Positions 52,639 to 61,002 of a stretch of DNA of 64,000 nucleotides are shown here, in pieces (the first letter of the stretch is position 1; each line of letters opens with the position of its first letter). Source of the DNA: CAVVAY01 sp963746465 (GTDB lineage Bacteria; Actinomycetota; Actinomycetes; JACCUZ01); NCBI GenBank assembly GCA_963746465.1, contig CAVVAY010000014.1, positions 19,654 through 83,653 of the forward strand, read 5' to 3'. The translations under genes were made by a program, and so were the position numbers. Under the pieces are notes generated by a model. The model searched no databases. It was not told the DNA's origin and worked only from the letters and a program-made list of their open reading frames with translations.

Positions 52639-52804
52639 GGGACTGCGGTCGCCTCCGCGCCGACCCCTGGACACATCTGTTGCCAGTGCGCCGGATGAGA
52701 TGACGTGAACGCTTCTTGTGCCACATCAGTCGCAGATGTGTCTGAGAGTCAGCCACGGATTCCCGCGCATGGGGGCCGTTACCGAGTACGCGTTAACCCC
52801 CGCC

Positions 52805-53614
52805 TCAGCGGCTGCCGTAAGGGCGGCCGCTCTCGACGGCGACGTGCACGTGGTCGCGGTGCCGCAGCACGGCGTTGCCGCGGTTGGTGGGCGAGGCCCC
52901 CGGGTGCACGTAGTCCCGCCACCCGGCGTACGCCGCCCAGGACGTCCAGATGTGGTCGTCCCAGATGACCGAGAGGACCTGGTGGTCCGGTGCGTGGGCC
53001 ATCACCCACTGGGCGAAGACCCAGCCGCGGCGGCGCTGCTCGGGGTCGCCGAACGGGCGGAAGAACACGTCGATCGCCCGGCCCTCGTAGTGCGCCGAGC
53101 CGTCGACATGTCCGCTGGTGACACCTGACGTCGCGAAACCACCGGCGATCAGCGGCCCGAAGACCTCGGTCCACTCTGCCCGCAGTGCCAGCGCCCGGGG
53201 GACCAGACCGCTCCGGCCCGGTTCCTGCGGCTCGACCGTGGTGCGCGGGTACGAGCAGACCAGCCGCGGCGCGCGGGGCAGCCCGGCCAGGCCGTCGGCC
53301 ACCTCGCGGGCCAGCGCGATCTCGACGTCGGCGGCAAGTGCAACGGCGGTGGCGAGCCGTACGGCGGCCCGCTCCGGCTTGCCCGCAGCGCCCAGCTCCG
53401 CCGCCCGGGTGGTGAGGTCGCGCGCCTGCTCGCCGGTGACCGAGACGTTCCCGGCCGACGTCGGCACCCAGCAGTCCTTCACCACGGCCGGCGCCGCAGC
53501 CGGAGGGGACGAGCTGGTCGCGGCGGCCCGGGGACGCTGGTCTGCCGCCGACGTCGTGCAGCCGGTGAGCGCAGCGGCAGCCACCACCGCCACCCAGACC
53601 CGGACCCCTCGCAC
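52805..53614 (-). CDS. LAS/M15-like secreted lipoprotein (tandem paralogue 2)
   Basis: 269 residues from GTG 53614. The lipobox is AAALTGC (Cys19), a Ser/Pro-rich linker follows, then a C-terminal domain with GHVDGSAHYEGRAIDVFFRP and the final HRDHVHVAVESG. The H-x6-D and HxH pattern is the zinc-site layout of LAS peptidases (D-Ala-D-Ala-type, M15). The domain also occurs in actinobacterial VldE/ARB-07466-like proteins. Its neighbour at 53683 is a paralogue sharing both motifs, so they arose by tandem duplication. A wall-hydrolase role is inferred. Confidence 0.7.
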   Translation of the reverse strand: MRGVRVWVAVVAAAALTGCTTSAADQRPRAAATSSSPPAAAPAVVKDCWVPTSAGNVSVTGEQARDLTTRAAELGAAGKPERAAVRLATAVALAADVEIALAREVADGLAGLPRAPRLVCSYPRTTVEPQEPGRSGLVPRALALRAEWTEVFGPLIAGGFATSGVTSGHVDGSAHYEGRAIDVFFRPFGDPEQRRRGWVFAQWVMAHAPDHQVLSVIWDDHIWTSWAAYAGWRDYVHPGASPTNRGNAVLRHRDHVHVAVESGRPYGSR

Positions 53615-53682
53615 CCCCTGAGCCTCACCCACCGGGCGACCGCACGCCAGGTGCGTGTCCGGATCGTTGTCGCGAGCGCCTG

Positions 53683-54522
53683 TCAGCCGCCGCGGTGGAC
53701 GTCGACGTGCACGTGGTCCTCGTGCAGCAGCACGGGGTTGTCGGTCGCGCCGCCGGGGTGCTGGTAGCCGCGCCAGCCTTGCACCGAGCGGCTCGCGGTC
53801 CAGATCCGCCGGTCGAAGATGACCGTGGCCAGTTCCAGCTGCTCCGCGTGCGCCACCGACCACATCGCCACCTGCCAGCCGCGCGCCGTCCCCTCGGCCG
53901 TGACCGGGCGGAAGAACACGTCGATCGCGCGGCCCTCGTAGTGCGCGGAGCCCTCGATGTGCCCCGTGTTCACCCCGCCCGGCGCGAAGCCACCGAGGCT
54001 CTGCCGGCCGAAGGTCGCCCGCAGAGCCAACCGCACGGTGTCCGCCCGTGGCGTCAGACCGAGTCGCCCGGCCTCCTCTTCGCCCAGGTCCTCGCCGGCC
54101 GTCAGTGGAACCACGCAGGTCAACGCCGCGCCGCGGTGTCCTAGCAGCGCGCGAGCGGTTGCGACCGACTCGGCGGCGGGTCGGGCGACGTCCGGCAGGC
54201 GGCGGTAGACCTCGCGGGCCTCGTCCACCGGCAGAGGCGCCTCACGGTCGGTGGCCAGGGCTCGTCGTACGGCGGCAGCCACACCGTTCTCGGACGCGCC
54301 GATCCGGCTGCCGACCCCTGCGACGGTCGTGGCGGTCATCGCCTGCACGGCCGACCACTCCAGCTCCTCGTCGCCGGTGTCCAACGTGCAGGGGGGAGAG
54401 CCTCCCAGCCCGAGTGCGGAGCCGAGCGGGGTGCGGGTCAGGAGCAAGGCCCCGCCGACGACGAGCAGCAGGGCGACCACGACGACCGTGACGGCCAGCC
54501 GGCCGCGCCGGGTCACCCGCAC
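53683..54522 (-). CDS. LAS/M15-like membrane-anchored protein (tandem paralogue 1)
   Basis: 279 residues. One N-terminal transmembrane helix (LAVTVVVVALLLVVGGALLL) precedes an extracytoplasmic part with Cys residues. The catalytic-looking C-terminal domain has GHIEGSAHYEGRAIDVFFRP and the ending HEDHVHVDVHRGG. It shares GSAHYEGRAIDVFFRP exactly with the downstream paralogue but is anchored by a helix instead of a lipid. It is 21 bp after dapD on the same strand, so possibly cotranscribed with it. Confidence 0.7.
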   Translation of the reverse strand: MRVTRRGRLAVTVVVVALLLVVGGALLLTRTPLGSALGLGGSPPCTLDTGDEELEWSAVQAMTATTVAGVGSRIGASENGVAAAVRRALATDREAPLPVDEAREVYRRLPDVARPAAESVATARALLGHRGAALTCVVPLTAGEDLGEEEAGRLGLTPRADTVRLALRATFGRQSLGGFAPGGVNTGHIEGSAHYEGRAIDVFFRPVTAEGTARGWQVAMWSVAHAEQLELATVIFDRRIWTASRSVQGWRGYQHPGGATDNPVLLHEDHVHVDVHRGG

Positions 54523-54543
54523 GTCTGCCCCCGCGACCCGACG

Positions 54544-55482
54544 TCAGTCGTTCGCGTGCAGGGCGGCGTTGAGCGAGCCCCAGCTGCCGGACCGGGCCAC
54601 GACCTCGATAGCGCCGGACACGCTGTTCCGCCAGAACAGCAGGTTGTCCCGGCCGGAGAGCTCACTGGCCTTGACCACCGAGCCGTCCTGCAGGGTGACC
54701 TTGGTGCCGGCGGTGACGTAGCAGCCGGCCTCGACCACGCAGTCGTCACCGAGCGAGATGCCGATGCCGGCGTTGGCCCCGATCAGGCAGCGCTCGCCGA
54801 CGCTGATCACCGCCGTCCCGCCGCCGGACAGCGTGCCCATGATCGACGCGCCGCCACCGACGTCCGAGCCGTCGCCCACCACGACACCCGCGCTGATGCG
54901 GCCCTCGACCATCGAGGCGCCGAGGGTGCCGGCGTTGTAGTTCACGAACCCTTCGTGCATCACCGTCGTGCCGTGGGCGAGGTGCGCGCCGAGCCGCACC
55001 CGGTCGGCGTCGGCGATGCGCACCCCTGACGGCAGCACGTAGTCGACCATCCGGGGAAACTTGTCGACCCCGAGCACCTCCACCGGCCCGCGGTGCATGA
55101 GTCGCAACCTGGTGGCCTCGAACCCGTCGACGGCGCAGGGACCGTGGTTGGTCCACACGACGTTGGTCAGCCTGCCGAAGATGCCCGTGAGGTCGACGCC
55201 GTGCGGTCGCACCAGCCGGTGCGAGAGCAGGTGCAGCCGCAGCCAGACGTCGGCGGTGTCCCGCGGCTCGGCGTCCAGGTCGATCTCGACCTGGACGACC
55301 TGACGGGTGGTGCCCCGGTCCTCGTCGTCGGCGACCAGCCGGTCGAGTGCGGCGAAGTCGCTGTCGTCCGGCGGCGGACCGAGAGCAGGCTCAGGGAACC
55401 ACACGTCGAGGACGTCGCCGCTGGCCCGGTGCACGGTCGCCAGGCCGGTGCCGTGCGCGGCCCGGGGCTCGCTGGTGGTCAT
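54544..55482 (-). CDS. dapD: Tetrahydrodipicolinate N-succinyltransferase DapD
   Basis: The 312-residue enzyme of lysine/DAP synthesis transfers succinyl from succinyl-CoA to tetrahydrodipicolinate. The N-terminal domain is of actinobacterial type. The left-handed beta-helix hexapeptide region runs from DRVRLGAHLAHGTTVMHEGF through GASIMGTLSGGGTAVISVGE to EAGCYVTAGTKVTLQDGS. The conserved FVNYNAGTLG is present. The start ATG 55482 gives MTTSEPRAAHGTG. It is divergent from the VOC gene and shares the pathway with dapC and dapE in this window. Confidence 0.95.
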   Translation of the reverse strand: MTTSEPRAAHGTGLATVHRASGDVLDVWFPEPALGPPPDDSDFAALDRLVADDEDRGTTRQVVQVEIDLDAEPRDTADVWLRLHLLSHRLVRPHGVDLTGIFGRLTNVVWTNHGPCAVDGFEATRLRLMHRGPVEVLGVDKFPRMVDYVLPSGVRIADADRVRLGAHLAHGTTVMHEGFVNYNAGTLGASMVEGRISAGVVVGDGSDVGGGASIMGTLSGGGTAVISVGERCLIGANAGIGISLGDDCVVEAGCYVTAGTKVTLQDGSVVKASELSGRDNLLFWRNSVSGAIEVVARSGSWGSLNAALHAND

Positions 55483-55519
55483 GCGGCCAGCCTGCCAGAG
55501 CCCGGTAGCGTTTCCGGTC

Positions 55520-56191
55520 ATGCCCCTCGCGCGCTGGAAGGACCTCTGCCTCGACGCGTCCGACCCGGCCGTCGCCGCCGGCTTCTGGTCCGAGGTCCTC
55601 GACCTGCGGGTCGAGGTACGCGACGACGCCGTGACCTGCTTGCGCGGCGAGCCGCCGGAGCGGACGACCTGGGTCAACCGGGTGCCTGAGCCGAAGACGG
55701 TGAAGAACCGCGTGCACCTCGACCTGGTGCGAACGGACGTCGACGCACTGGTGGCGCTGGGCGCATCGGTGCTGCACACGCCCGACGCCGGCTGGGAGTG
55801 GCACGTGCTGGCCGATCCGGAGGGCGGTGAGCTGTGCGTCTTCGCGCCGAAGCCCGGCGAGCCCACGGCACTGGTCGCGGACGCCGTGGACGAGGTGGCC
55901 AGCGCCGCCTGGTGGGCCGACGTGCTCGGCGCGACGCTGGCGGCCGGCCCGGAGGGCCGCAAGCGCTGGCTGCGCGACGTACCAGGGCTGCCCTACGACG
56001 TCTGGAAGTTCGTCCAGGTGCCGGAGGCCAAGACGGGAAAGAACCGCTGGCACTGGGACCTCGTGTGCGACGACGTCGACGCGCTGGTCGCGAAGGGCGC
56101 CGCAATCCTGCGTCGACCGGACGAGGACATCTCCTGGCACGTCCTCGCCGACCCGGAAGGCAACGAGTTCTGCGCCTTCACCTCGGGCTAG
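55520..56191 (+). CDS. VOC family protein with two glyoxalase-like domains
   Basis: The 223-residue protein consists of two repeated VOC/glyoxalase modules: LARWKDLCLDASDPAVAAGF to WHVLADPEGGELCVFAP, then VDEVASAAWWADVLGATLAA to WHVLADPEGNEFCAFTSG. The repeated WHVLADPEGxExCxF ending marks the internal duplication. The function is unknown; related proteins bind metals and small electrophiles. TAGCGT lies 8 nt before the ATG. It is followed 11 bp later by dapE. Confidence 0.85.
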   Translation: MPLARWKDLCLDASDPAVAAGFWSEVLDLRVEVRDDAVTCLRGEPPERTTWVNRVPEPKTVKNRVHLDLVRTDVDALVALGASVLHTPDAGWEWHVLADPEGGELCVFAPKPGEPTALVADAVDEVASAAWWADVLGATLAAGPEGRKRWLRDVPGLPYDVWKFVQVPEAKTGKNRWHWDLVCDDVDALVAKGAAILRRPDEDISWHVLADPEGNEFCAFTSG

Positions 56192-56202
56192 GGTCCGGTG
56201 AC

Positions 56203-57264
56203 ATGACCCGCCTGGACCTCTCGCTGGACGCCGCCGCACTCACCGTCGTGCTGTGCGACATCGAGTCGGTCAGTGGCGACGAGCGACGGCTCGCCGAGGC
56301 GATCGAGCTGGTGCTGCGCGAGGTGCCGCACCTCACCGTCGACCGGGACGGCGACGCGGTCGTCGCCCGCACCACCCTCGGCCGCGACGAGCGGGTGGTG
56401 GTGGCCGGTCACATCGACACCGTGCCGCTGGGCGGCAACCTGCCGTGCCGCGTCGAGGACGGCCGCATCCACGGCTGCGGCACCACGGACATGAAGAGCG
56501 GTGTCGCGGTGCAGCTGCGGCTCGCCGCCCACCTGGCCGACCCGAACCGGGACGTCACCTACGTCTTCTACGACAACGAGGAGGTGGAGGCGGACAAGAA
56601 CGGCCTGGGAAGGGTCTCGCGCCACCACCCGGACTGGCTGGTCGGCGACTTCGCCGTGCTGATGGAGCCGACCAACGCCACCGTCGAGGGCGGCTGCCAG
56701 GGCACCCTGCGCGCCGACGTGGTGCTGCGCGGCCATCGTTCGCACTCGGCCAGGTCCTGGCTGGGCCGCAACGCGGTGCATGCCGCGGGCGGCGTGCTGC
56801 AGCGGCTGGCGGCGTACGACGCGGAGGAGGTGGTGATCGACGGCCTCACCTACCGCGAGGGCCTCAATGCGGTAGGCATCTCCGGCGGGGTCGCGGGCAA
56901 CGTGATCCCGGACGAGTGCCGTGTCACGGTCAACTACCGGTTCGCGCCGGACAAGAACGAGGAGCAGGCGGCCCAGGTGGTACGCCGGGTGCTGGACGGC
57001 TTCGAGGTCGAGATCTCCGACAGCGCCCCGGGTGCGTTGCCCGGCCTCTCGCACCCTGCGGCGGCAGCGTTCGTCGCGATGGTGGGCCGCGAGCCGCTGC
57101 CGAAGTTCGGCTGGACCGACGTGTCCCGGTTCGCCGCGCTCGGCGTGCCCGCGGTCAACTACGGACCGGGCGACCCGAGCGTCGCGCACCAGCGCGAGGA
57201 GTACTGCGACGTCGCGCCGATCCTCGAGTGCGAGCAGAAGATGCACGCCTGGCTGACGTCCTGA
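56203..57264 (+). CDS. dapE: Succinyl-diaminopimelate desuccinylase DapE
   Basis: The 353-residue M20-family dizinc hydrolase removes succinate from N-succinyl-LL-DAP. Metal ligands are in AGHIDTVPLGGN (His69, Asp71), GCGTTDMKSGVAVQ (bridging Asp) and YDNEEVEADKNGL (catalytic and metal Glu). The C-terminal SVAHQREEYCDVAPI has the last His. The dimerisation domain begins RGHRSHSARSWLGRNA. TAGGGT is 8 nt before the ATG. Confidence 0.95.
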   Translation: MTRLDLSLDAAALTVVLCDIESVSGDERRLAEAIELVLREVPHLTVDRDGDAVVARTTLGRDERVVVAGHIDTVPLGGNLPCRVEDGRIHGCGTTDMKSGVAVQLRLAAHLADPNRDVTYVFYDNEEVEADKNGLGRVSRHHPDWLVGDFAVLMEPTNATVEGGCQGTLRADVVLRGHRSHSARSWLGRNAVHAAGGVLQRLAAYDAEEVVIDGLTYREGLNAVGISGGVAGNVIPDECRVTVNYRFAPDKNEEQAAQVVRRVLDGFEVEISDSAPGALPGLSHPAAAAFVAMVGREPLPKFGWTDVSRFAALGVPAVNYGPGDPSVAHQREEYCDVAPILECEQKMHAWLTS

Positions 57265-57267
57265 CGG

Positions 57268-58449
57268 TCACGGACTGGCCGGCTGGTCCACGAACTGGCG
57301 GCCGAGCTCGTTGCCCTTCCCGTCATAGGCGATCAGCTCGGTGCGGTTCAGGTCGTGACCCGAGAGGTCTTGCGCCACGGCCACCCGCCACAACGTCCGA
57401 TCGGGAACCAGCAGCTCGACGTCGGCATCGCGGTCGAGCGATCGGACCCGCACCTTGCTCACCTCGGGCGCAACCACCACGACGGCGATGCTGCCAGCCA
57501 CCGACGCGGCCGCGATGGCGCCAGGCTTCAAGGGCAGGCACGCGGTCGAGTCGAGGCCCAGGCCGGCCGTGACCACGTGCACGGACGCGGTCGCATAGCC
57601 GAACCGGACGGTTGCGCTCTCGGTGCTGTCGTCCGGCCCGAGCAGGTGGGTGAGGGTCGGCGCGTCCGCACGGTTCCCGCAGTCCGGCTCGGAGCGCCGG
57701 AACGAGTTCCCGAAGAAGGCCGCCATGTCCAGTGCCTGCAGGACAGTGCCGCTGGCGTCGGAGTAGGCGACCAGCCGCTGCGGGCGTGGGCCGTGGGCAG
57801 GGACGGTGAGTGCGAAGAGCTTGGTGCCTTCCCAGCCGCTCGGCTTCAGACTGGCCAAGGTCATATCGCCGTCGTCCAGCCAGATCTGCACCTTCAGCAC
57901 CCGGTCGTCGACGCCGCCGACCATGCCGGTGGTCCCGTCGCCCAGACCGCCGGTGAGCCAGTCGAAGGCCACGGTTGGGTCGTCGGCGGCTGGTTCGCGG
58001 CTGGCGCAGCCGCCGGACACCATGGAGCCGGACTCCACCACCCGGTCGCAGAGCATCGGTCCGTCGCCGGAGGTGTCGGTCAGCGCCGCCTCGTGCACCG
58101 CGGTCTCACCGCCGACCTGGCGGGTCTCGAGCATCACGATCGGGCCGAGCAGGTTCTCCTCGGCGAACATGTCATCGCTGCTCATGCTGTCGCTGCTGCC
58201 CCGGTCGTCGCCGCCGTCGGCCGGCGCACCGCCGTCCCCGCCGCGGTTGTCGACAGCCACCAACCCGCCGATCAGCAGCACGACGACGACCGCCGCGGCA
58301 GCCACCAGCAGCCGGCTCCCTCGCCGGCTGCTGGACTCGGCGAGCCGTCGCTGGTTCTGCTGCCACGCGTCAGCGGAGACCGGGCCGTGGTCGACGGCAC
58401 GGAGGGCGGCGCGGAGGTCGCGCTCGAGCTGGTCCTGAGAGTCGGTCAT
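57268..58449 (-). CDS. Single-pass membrane protein partnered with a SigE-type sigma factor (possible anti-sigma)
   Basis: The 393-residue protein has a cytoplasmic N-terminus of ~45 residues (LERDLRAALRAVDHGPVSAD), one transmembrane helix (LLVAAAAVVVVLLIGGLVAV) and a large extracytoplasmic domain rich in Asp/Gly. It contains Cys residues but no recognised fold. The ATG overlaps the stop of the sigma-factor gene (ATGA), the arrangement expected for a membrane-bound anti-sigma or signal-sensing partner. No ZAS HxxxCxxC motif is present, so the anti-sigma role rests only on context. Confidence 0.65.
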   Translation of the reverse strand: MTDSQDQLERDLRAALRAVDHGPVSADAWQQNQRRLAESSSRRGSRLLVAAAAVVVVLLIGGLVAVDNRGGDGGAPADGGDDRGSSDSMSSDDMFAEENLLGPIVMLETRQVGGETAVHEAALTDTSGDGPMLCDRVVESGSMVSGGCASREPAADDPTVAFDWLTGGLGDGTTGMVGGVDDRVLKVQIWLDDGDMTLASLKPSGWEGTKLFALTVPAHGPRPQRLVAYSDASGTVLQALDMAAFFGNSFRRSEPDCGNRADAPTLTHLLGPDDSTESATVRFGYATASVHVVTAGLGLDSTACLPLKPGAIAAASVAGSIAVVVVAPEVSKVRVRSLDRDADVELLVPDRTLWRVAVAQDLSGHDLNRTELIAYDGKGNELGRQFVDQPASP

Positions 58450-58934
58450 CGCTGTCCCTCCATCAGCACGGCGAGCGCGGCCAGGCCGCGCGACACGTGC
58501 GACTTCACGGTTCCGCGGCTGACGCTCATCGCCTCGGCCATCTCGGCTTCGGTGAGGTCCAGCCAGTAGCGCAGCACCAGGGCCTCGCGGTGCCGGGCCG
58601 AGAGGCGGCCGAGCGCACTGACCAGCTCGCGCTGGCTCTCCCGGCGTACGACGTGCAGCTCGGCGCTCTCGACGTCCGGCGACCGGGCCGGAGCGAGCCG
58701 ACGCACCACCGAGAGGTGTCGATGCCGGGACCGGGTCAGGTTGACCACGGTGGTCCGCAGGTAGCTGACGGCGGAGTGCGGGTCGCGCAGCGAGCTGGTG
58801 CGGCGGTGCAGCCGGACGAACGCCTCCTGGGCGACGTCCTCGGGGTCGTCGGCGCCGAGCATCGCGGCCAGCCGGGTCATCGCCGCGAAGTGGCCGTGGA
58901 ACAGCTGCTGGTAGACGTCGTCGGGCTCAGCCAT
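58446..58934 (-). CDS. SigE-family RNA polymerase sigma-70 factor
   Basis: 162 residues. Region 2 (YQQLFHGHFAAMTRLAAMLG, PEDVAQEAFVRLHRRTSSLR, YLRTTVVNLTRSRHRHL) and region 4 (LSARHREALVLRYWLDLTEA, then AMSVSRGTVKSHVSRGLAAL) are present, and there is no regulatory extension. This is the small ECF-like SigE family typical of actinobacteria. ATG 58934 is chosen. A GTG at 59000 would add 22 residues but has poor spacing to its purine tract. It is coupled to the downstream membrane protein. Confidence 0.9.
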   Translation of the reverse strand: MAEPDDVYQQLFHGHFAAMTRLAAMLGADDPEDVAQEAFVRLHRRTSSLRDPHSAVSYLRTTVVNLTRSRHRHLSVVRRLAPARSPDVESAELHVVRRESQRELVSALGRLSARHREALVLRYWLDLTEAEMAEAMSVSRGTVKSHVSRGLAALAVLMEGQR

Positions 58935-59018
58935 CCAGCCAGCCGTGTCGTCCCCGTCCACCACCGCATCCTGTCGCGCCGCCAATCCGTCGGTGTGCAC
59001 GCCCCCATGACGCGCGAA

Positions 59019-59047
59019 CGCACCCGGAGGTTGAGCCTCCGGGTGCG
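59019..59047 (-). terminator. Hairpin after the VOC dioxygenase gene
   Basis: A perfect 12-bp inverted repeat CGCACCCGGAGG-TTGAG-CCTCCGGGTGCG lies 26 bp downstream of the minus-strand VOC gene and upstream of the sigma gene. There is no T-run. Probable terminator isolating the two units. Confidence 0.65.
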
Positions 59048-59072
59048 TCGGGGGGATCAGGCGGGTCGGGTG

Positions 59073-59597
59073 TCAGGCGTGCGCCGGCACCGAGATGCCG
59101 AGGCCCCCGACGGTGGTCGCGCCGAACCGGTCGATCTCGGCCGGCAGGTCGAGCGGGGCCAGCCTGCTGCGCGCCGCCAGGATCTCCGGGGTGAGCAGGT
59201 CGGCCGGCACCAGCCAGCTGACCTCGAACTCGAGACCGTCGGGGTCCTTGGCGTAGAGCGCCTTGGTGGTGGCGTGGTCGGTCGCGCCGGCCAGCGCACC
59301 GCGCTCGGTGAGCTTCTGGGAGACCTCGGCGAGGTCGGCGAGGGTCTCGACCTCCCAGGCCAGGTGGTAGAGGCCGACCGTGGCCCGCCCGGCGCCCGAG
59401 GGAGCGGCGGCCGCGCCGATCTCGAACAGCCCGAGGTCGTGGTCGTTGGTGGAGGACGGCGCACGCAGGAACGCGGCGCCCTTGAGGCCGTCCATCCCCT
59501 CGATCGGGGCGAAGCCCAGGACGTCGCGGTAGAAGGCGACGCTGGCCTCGACGTCGCGGACGTACAGGACGGCGTGGTTCAGGCGGCGAACGGGCAT
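59073..59597 (-). CDS. VOC family ring-cleavage dioxygenase-like protein
   Basis: 174 residues. The extradiol-dioxygenase-like core is MPVRRLNHAVLYVRDVEASV, FYRDVLGFAPIEGMDGLKGA, YHLAWEVETLADL and DPDGLEFEVSW. The metal-ligand set His8, His (in LYHLAWEV) and Glu (in LEFEVSW) matches catechol-2,3-dioxygenase-type proteins, so an iron-dependent ring cleavage or related reaction is possible. It is divergent from a MarR gene, with two identical-type operators between them, so it is most likely the regulator's target and induced by a phenolic-type ligand. Confidence 0.82.
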   Translation of the reverse strand: MPVRRLNHAVLYVRDVEASVAFYRDVLGFAPIEGMDGLKGAAFLRAPSSTNDHDLGLFEIGAAAAPSGAGRATVGLYHLAWEVETLADLAEVSQKLTERGALAGATDHATTKALYAKDPDGLEFEVSWLVPADLLTPEILAARSRLAPLDLPAEIDRFGATTVGGLGISVPAHA

Positions 59598-59613
59598 GGC
59601 AGGCTCCTTGGAA

Positions 59614-59627
59614 GTTGAACTCTCAAC
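59614..59627. promoter_or_regulatory. MarR-type operator 1
   Basis: The palindrome GTTGA-ACTC-TCAAC contains TTGA-N4-TCAA at 59615-59626. It lies 17 bp upstream of the VOC gene start. It shares the half-sites of operator 2, with 34 bp between centres. Confidence 0.75.
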
Positions 59628-59646
59628 AAGTACCGTACCAGAAGGA

Positions 59647-59662
59647 ACTTGAGGGTTCAAGT
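59647..59662. promoter_or_regulatory. MarR-type operator 2
   Basis: The perfect palindrome ACTTGA-GGGT-TCAAGT contains TTGA-N4-TCAA, close to the MarR gene's presumed -10 box TAGGCT (59670-59675). Binding here would shut off the marR promoter itself (autorepression, inferred). Confidence 0.78.
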
Positions 59663-59681
59663 ATTCCGCTAGGCTGTGCCG

Positions 59682-60149
59682 GTGGACGACGACCGGACCC
59701 GCTGGCTGGGCGACGAGGAGCAACGCGCCTGGCGCAGCTTCCTGCGGGCGGCGTCGGCGATCGACGAGGCGCTGGACCGTCAGCTGCAGCGCGACGCGGG
59801 CATGCCGCACGCCTACTACCAGGTGCTGGCCATGCTCTCCGAGGCACCGGATCGCACCCTGCGGATGAGCCAGCTCGCCGAGCTGACCACGTCCTCGGCC
59901 AGCCGGCTCTCGCACGCGGTGTCCCGTCTGGAGGAGAAGGGCTGGGTACGCCGGGAGCGGCATCCGACCGACCGGCGCGGAGCGCTGGCGGTGCTGACCG
60001 ACGAGGGCTGGGGCGCCGTGCAAGCAGCTGCGCCGGGTCACGTCGCTGCCGTACGTCGGGTGCTCTTCGACCGGCTCGCCCCCGGCCAGGTGAGCCAGCT
60101 GCGGGCCATCAGCGAGCGCCTGACCGAGCAGGCCGACCCGCCCGGATAG
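59682..60149 (+). CDS. MarR family transcriptional regulator
   Basis: The 155-residue winged-helix repressor has DNA-binding region LRMSQLAELTTSSASRLSHA followed by VSRLEEKGWVRRERHPTDRR (recognition helix and wing). The helical dimerisation ends are AWRSFLRAASAIDEALDRQL and LRAISERLTEQA. GTG 59682 is chosen because TAGGCT lies 6 nt upstream (leaderless); GTG 59676 is the alternative. It is divergent from the VOC dioxygenase, with two matching palindromes in the gap. Confidence 0.9.
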   Translation: MDDDRTRWLGDEEQRAWRSFLRAASAIDEALDRQLQRDAGMPHAYYQVLAMLSEAPDRTLRMSQLAELTTSSASRLSHAVSRLEEKGWVRRERHPTDRRGALAVLTDEGWGAVQAAAPGHVAAVRRVLFDRLAPGQVSQLRAISERLTEQADPPG

Positions 60150-60159
60150 CCTGCCGGGC

Positions 60160-61002
60160 ATGGCTCTCGAGTTCACGCCGCCCGACGGCACGCCGCCGAC
60201 GGCCCCGCAGGACACCCGCCCGACCGAGACGCACAAGGGGCCGGTCACGTTGCGCCGCGAGCAGGTCGAGAGCAGCACGACCGACCAGCGGCTGCTGGAC
60301 ACCCGCGGGCCGAGCGACTGGGTGCACGCCGATCCCTGGCGGGTGCTGCGCATCCAGGCCGAGTTCGTCGAGGGCTTCGGCGCGCTGGCCGAGCTCGGGC
60401 GTGCGATCAGCGTGTTCGGCTCGGCCCGGGTGAAGCACGACGACCCCGAGTACGCCCTCGGCATGCAGGTCGGCCGGCTGCTCGTCGAGGCCGGCTACGC
60501 CGTCATCACCGGGGGAGGGCCGGGGGCGATGGAGGCGGCGAACCGTGGCGCCTGCGAGGCCGGCGGGGTGTCGGTCGGGCTCGGCATCGAGCTGCCCTTC
60601 GAGCAGGGGATGAACGAGTGGGTCGACGTCGGCGTCGACTTCCGCTACTTCTTCGCCCGCAAGACGATGTTCGTGAAGTACGCGCAGGGATTCATCGTGC
60701 TGCCCGGCGGGTTCGGCACCTTCGACGAGCTGTTCGAGGCGCTGGTCCTGGTGCAGACCAAGAAGGTCACGTCGTTCCCGGTGGTGCTGCTCGGGCACGC
60801 CTACTGGGACGGATTGGTCGACTGGCTGCGCTCCACTGTCCTGACCGGCGGCAAGATCAACGAGCGGGACCTCGACCTGTTCCACGTCACCGACGACCCC
60901 GCCGAGGCGGTGCGCCTCGTGGTGTCCGCCGACGACGCGCTCGGCATCAGCAGTGCGGCCCCGGTGCCGGACGACGAGGCGGCCCGCAAGGGCGCCGAGT
61001 AG
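60160..61002 (+). CDS. LOG-family (TIGR00730) protein, nucleoside monophosphate phosphoribohydrolase-like
   Basis: The 280-residue protein has the Rossmann LOG core: ISVFGSARVKHDDPEYALGM, the GGGPGAMEAANRGACEAGG nucleotide loop and the catalytic PGGFGTFDELFEALVLVQT motif. LOG enzymes release the base from cytokinin-type and other nucleoside 5'-monophosphates. The ~70-residue N-terminal extension (RREQVESSTTDQRLL) is typical of the long bacterial members. TAGCCT is 7 nt before the ATG. Its stop overlaps a second LOG-family gene by one base. Confidence 0.88.
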   Translation: MALEFTPPDGTPPTAPQDTRPTETHKGPVTLRREQVESSTTDQRLLDTRGPSDWVHADPWRVLRIQAEFVEGFGALAELGRAISVFGSARVKHDDPEYALGMQVGRLLVEAGYAVITGGGPGAMEAANRGACEAGGVSVGLGIELPFEQGMNEWVDVGVDFRYFFARKTMFVKYAQGFIVLPGGFGTFDELFEALVLVQTKKVTSFPVVLLGHAYWDGLVDWLRSTVLTGGKINERDLDLFHVTDDPAEAVRLVVSADDALGISSAAPVPDDEAARKGAE

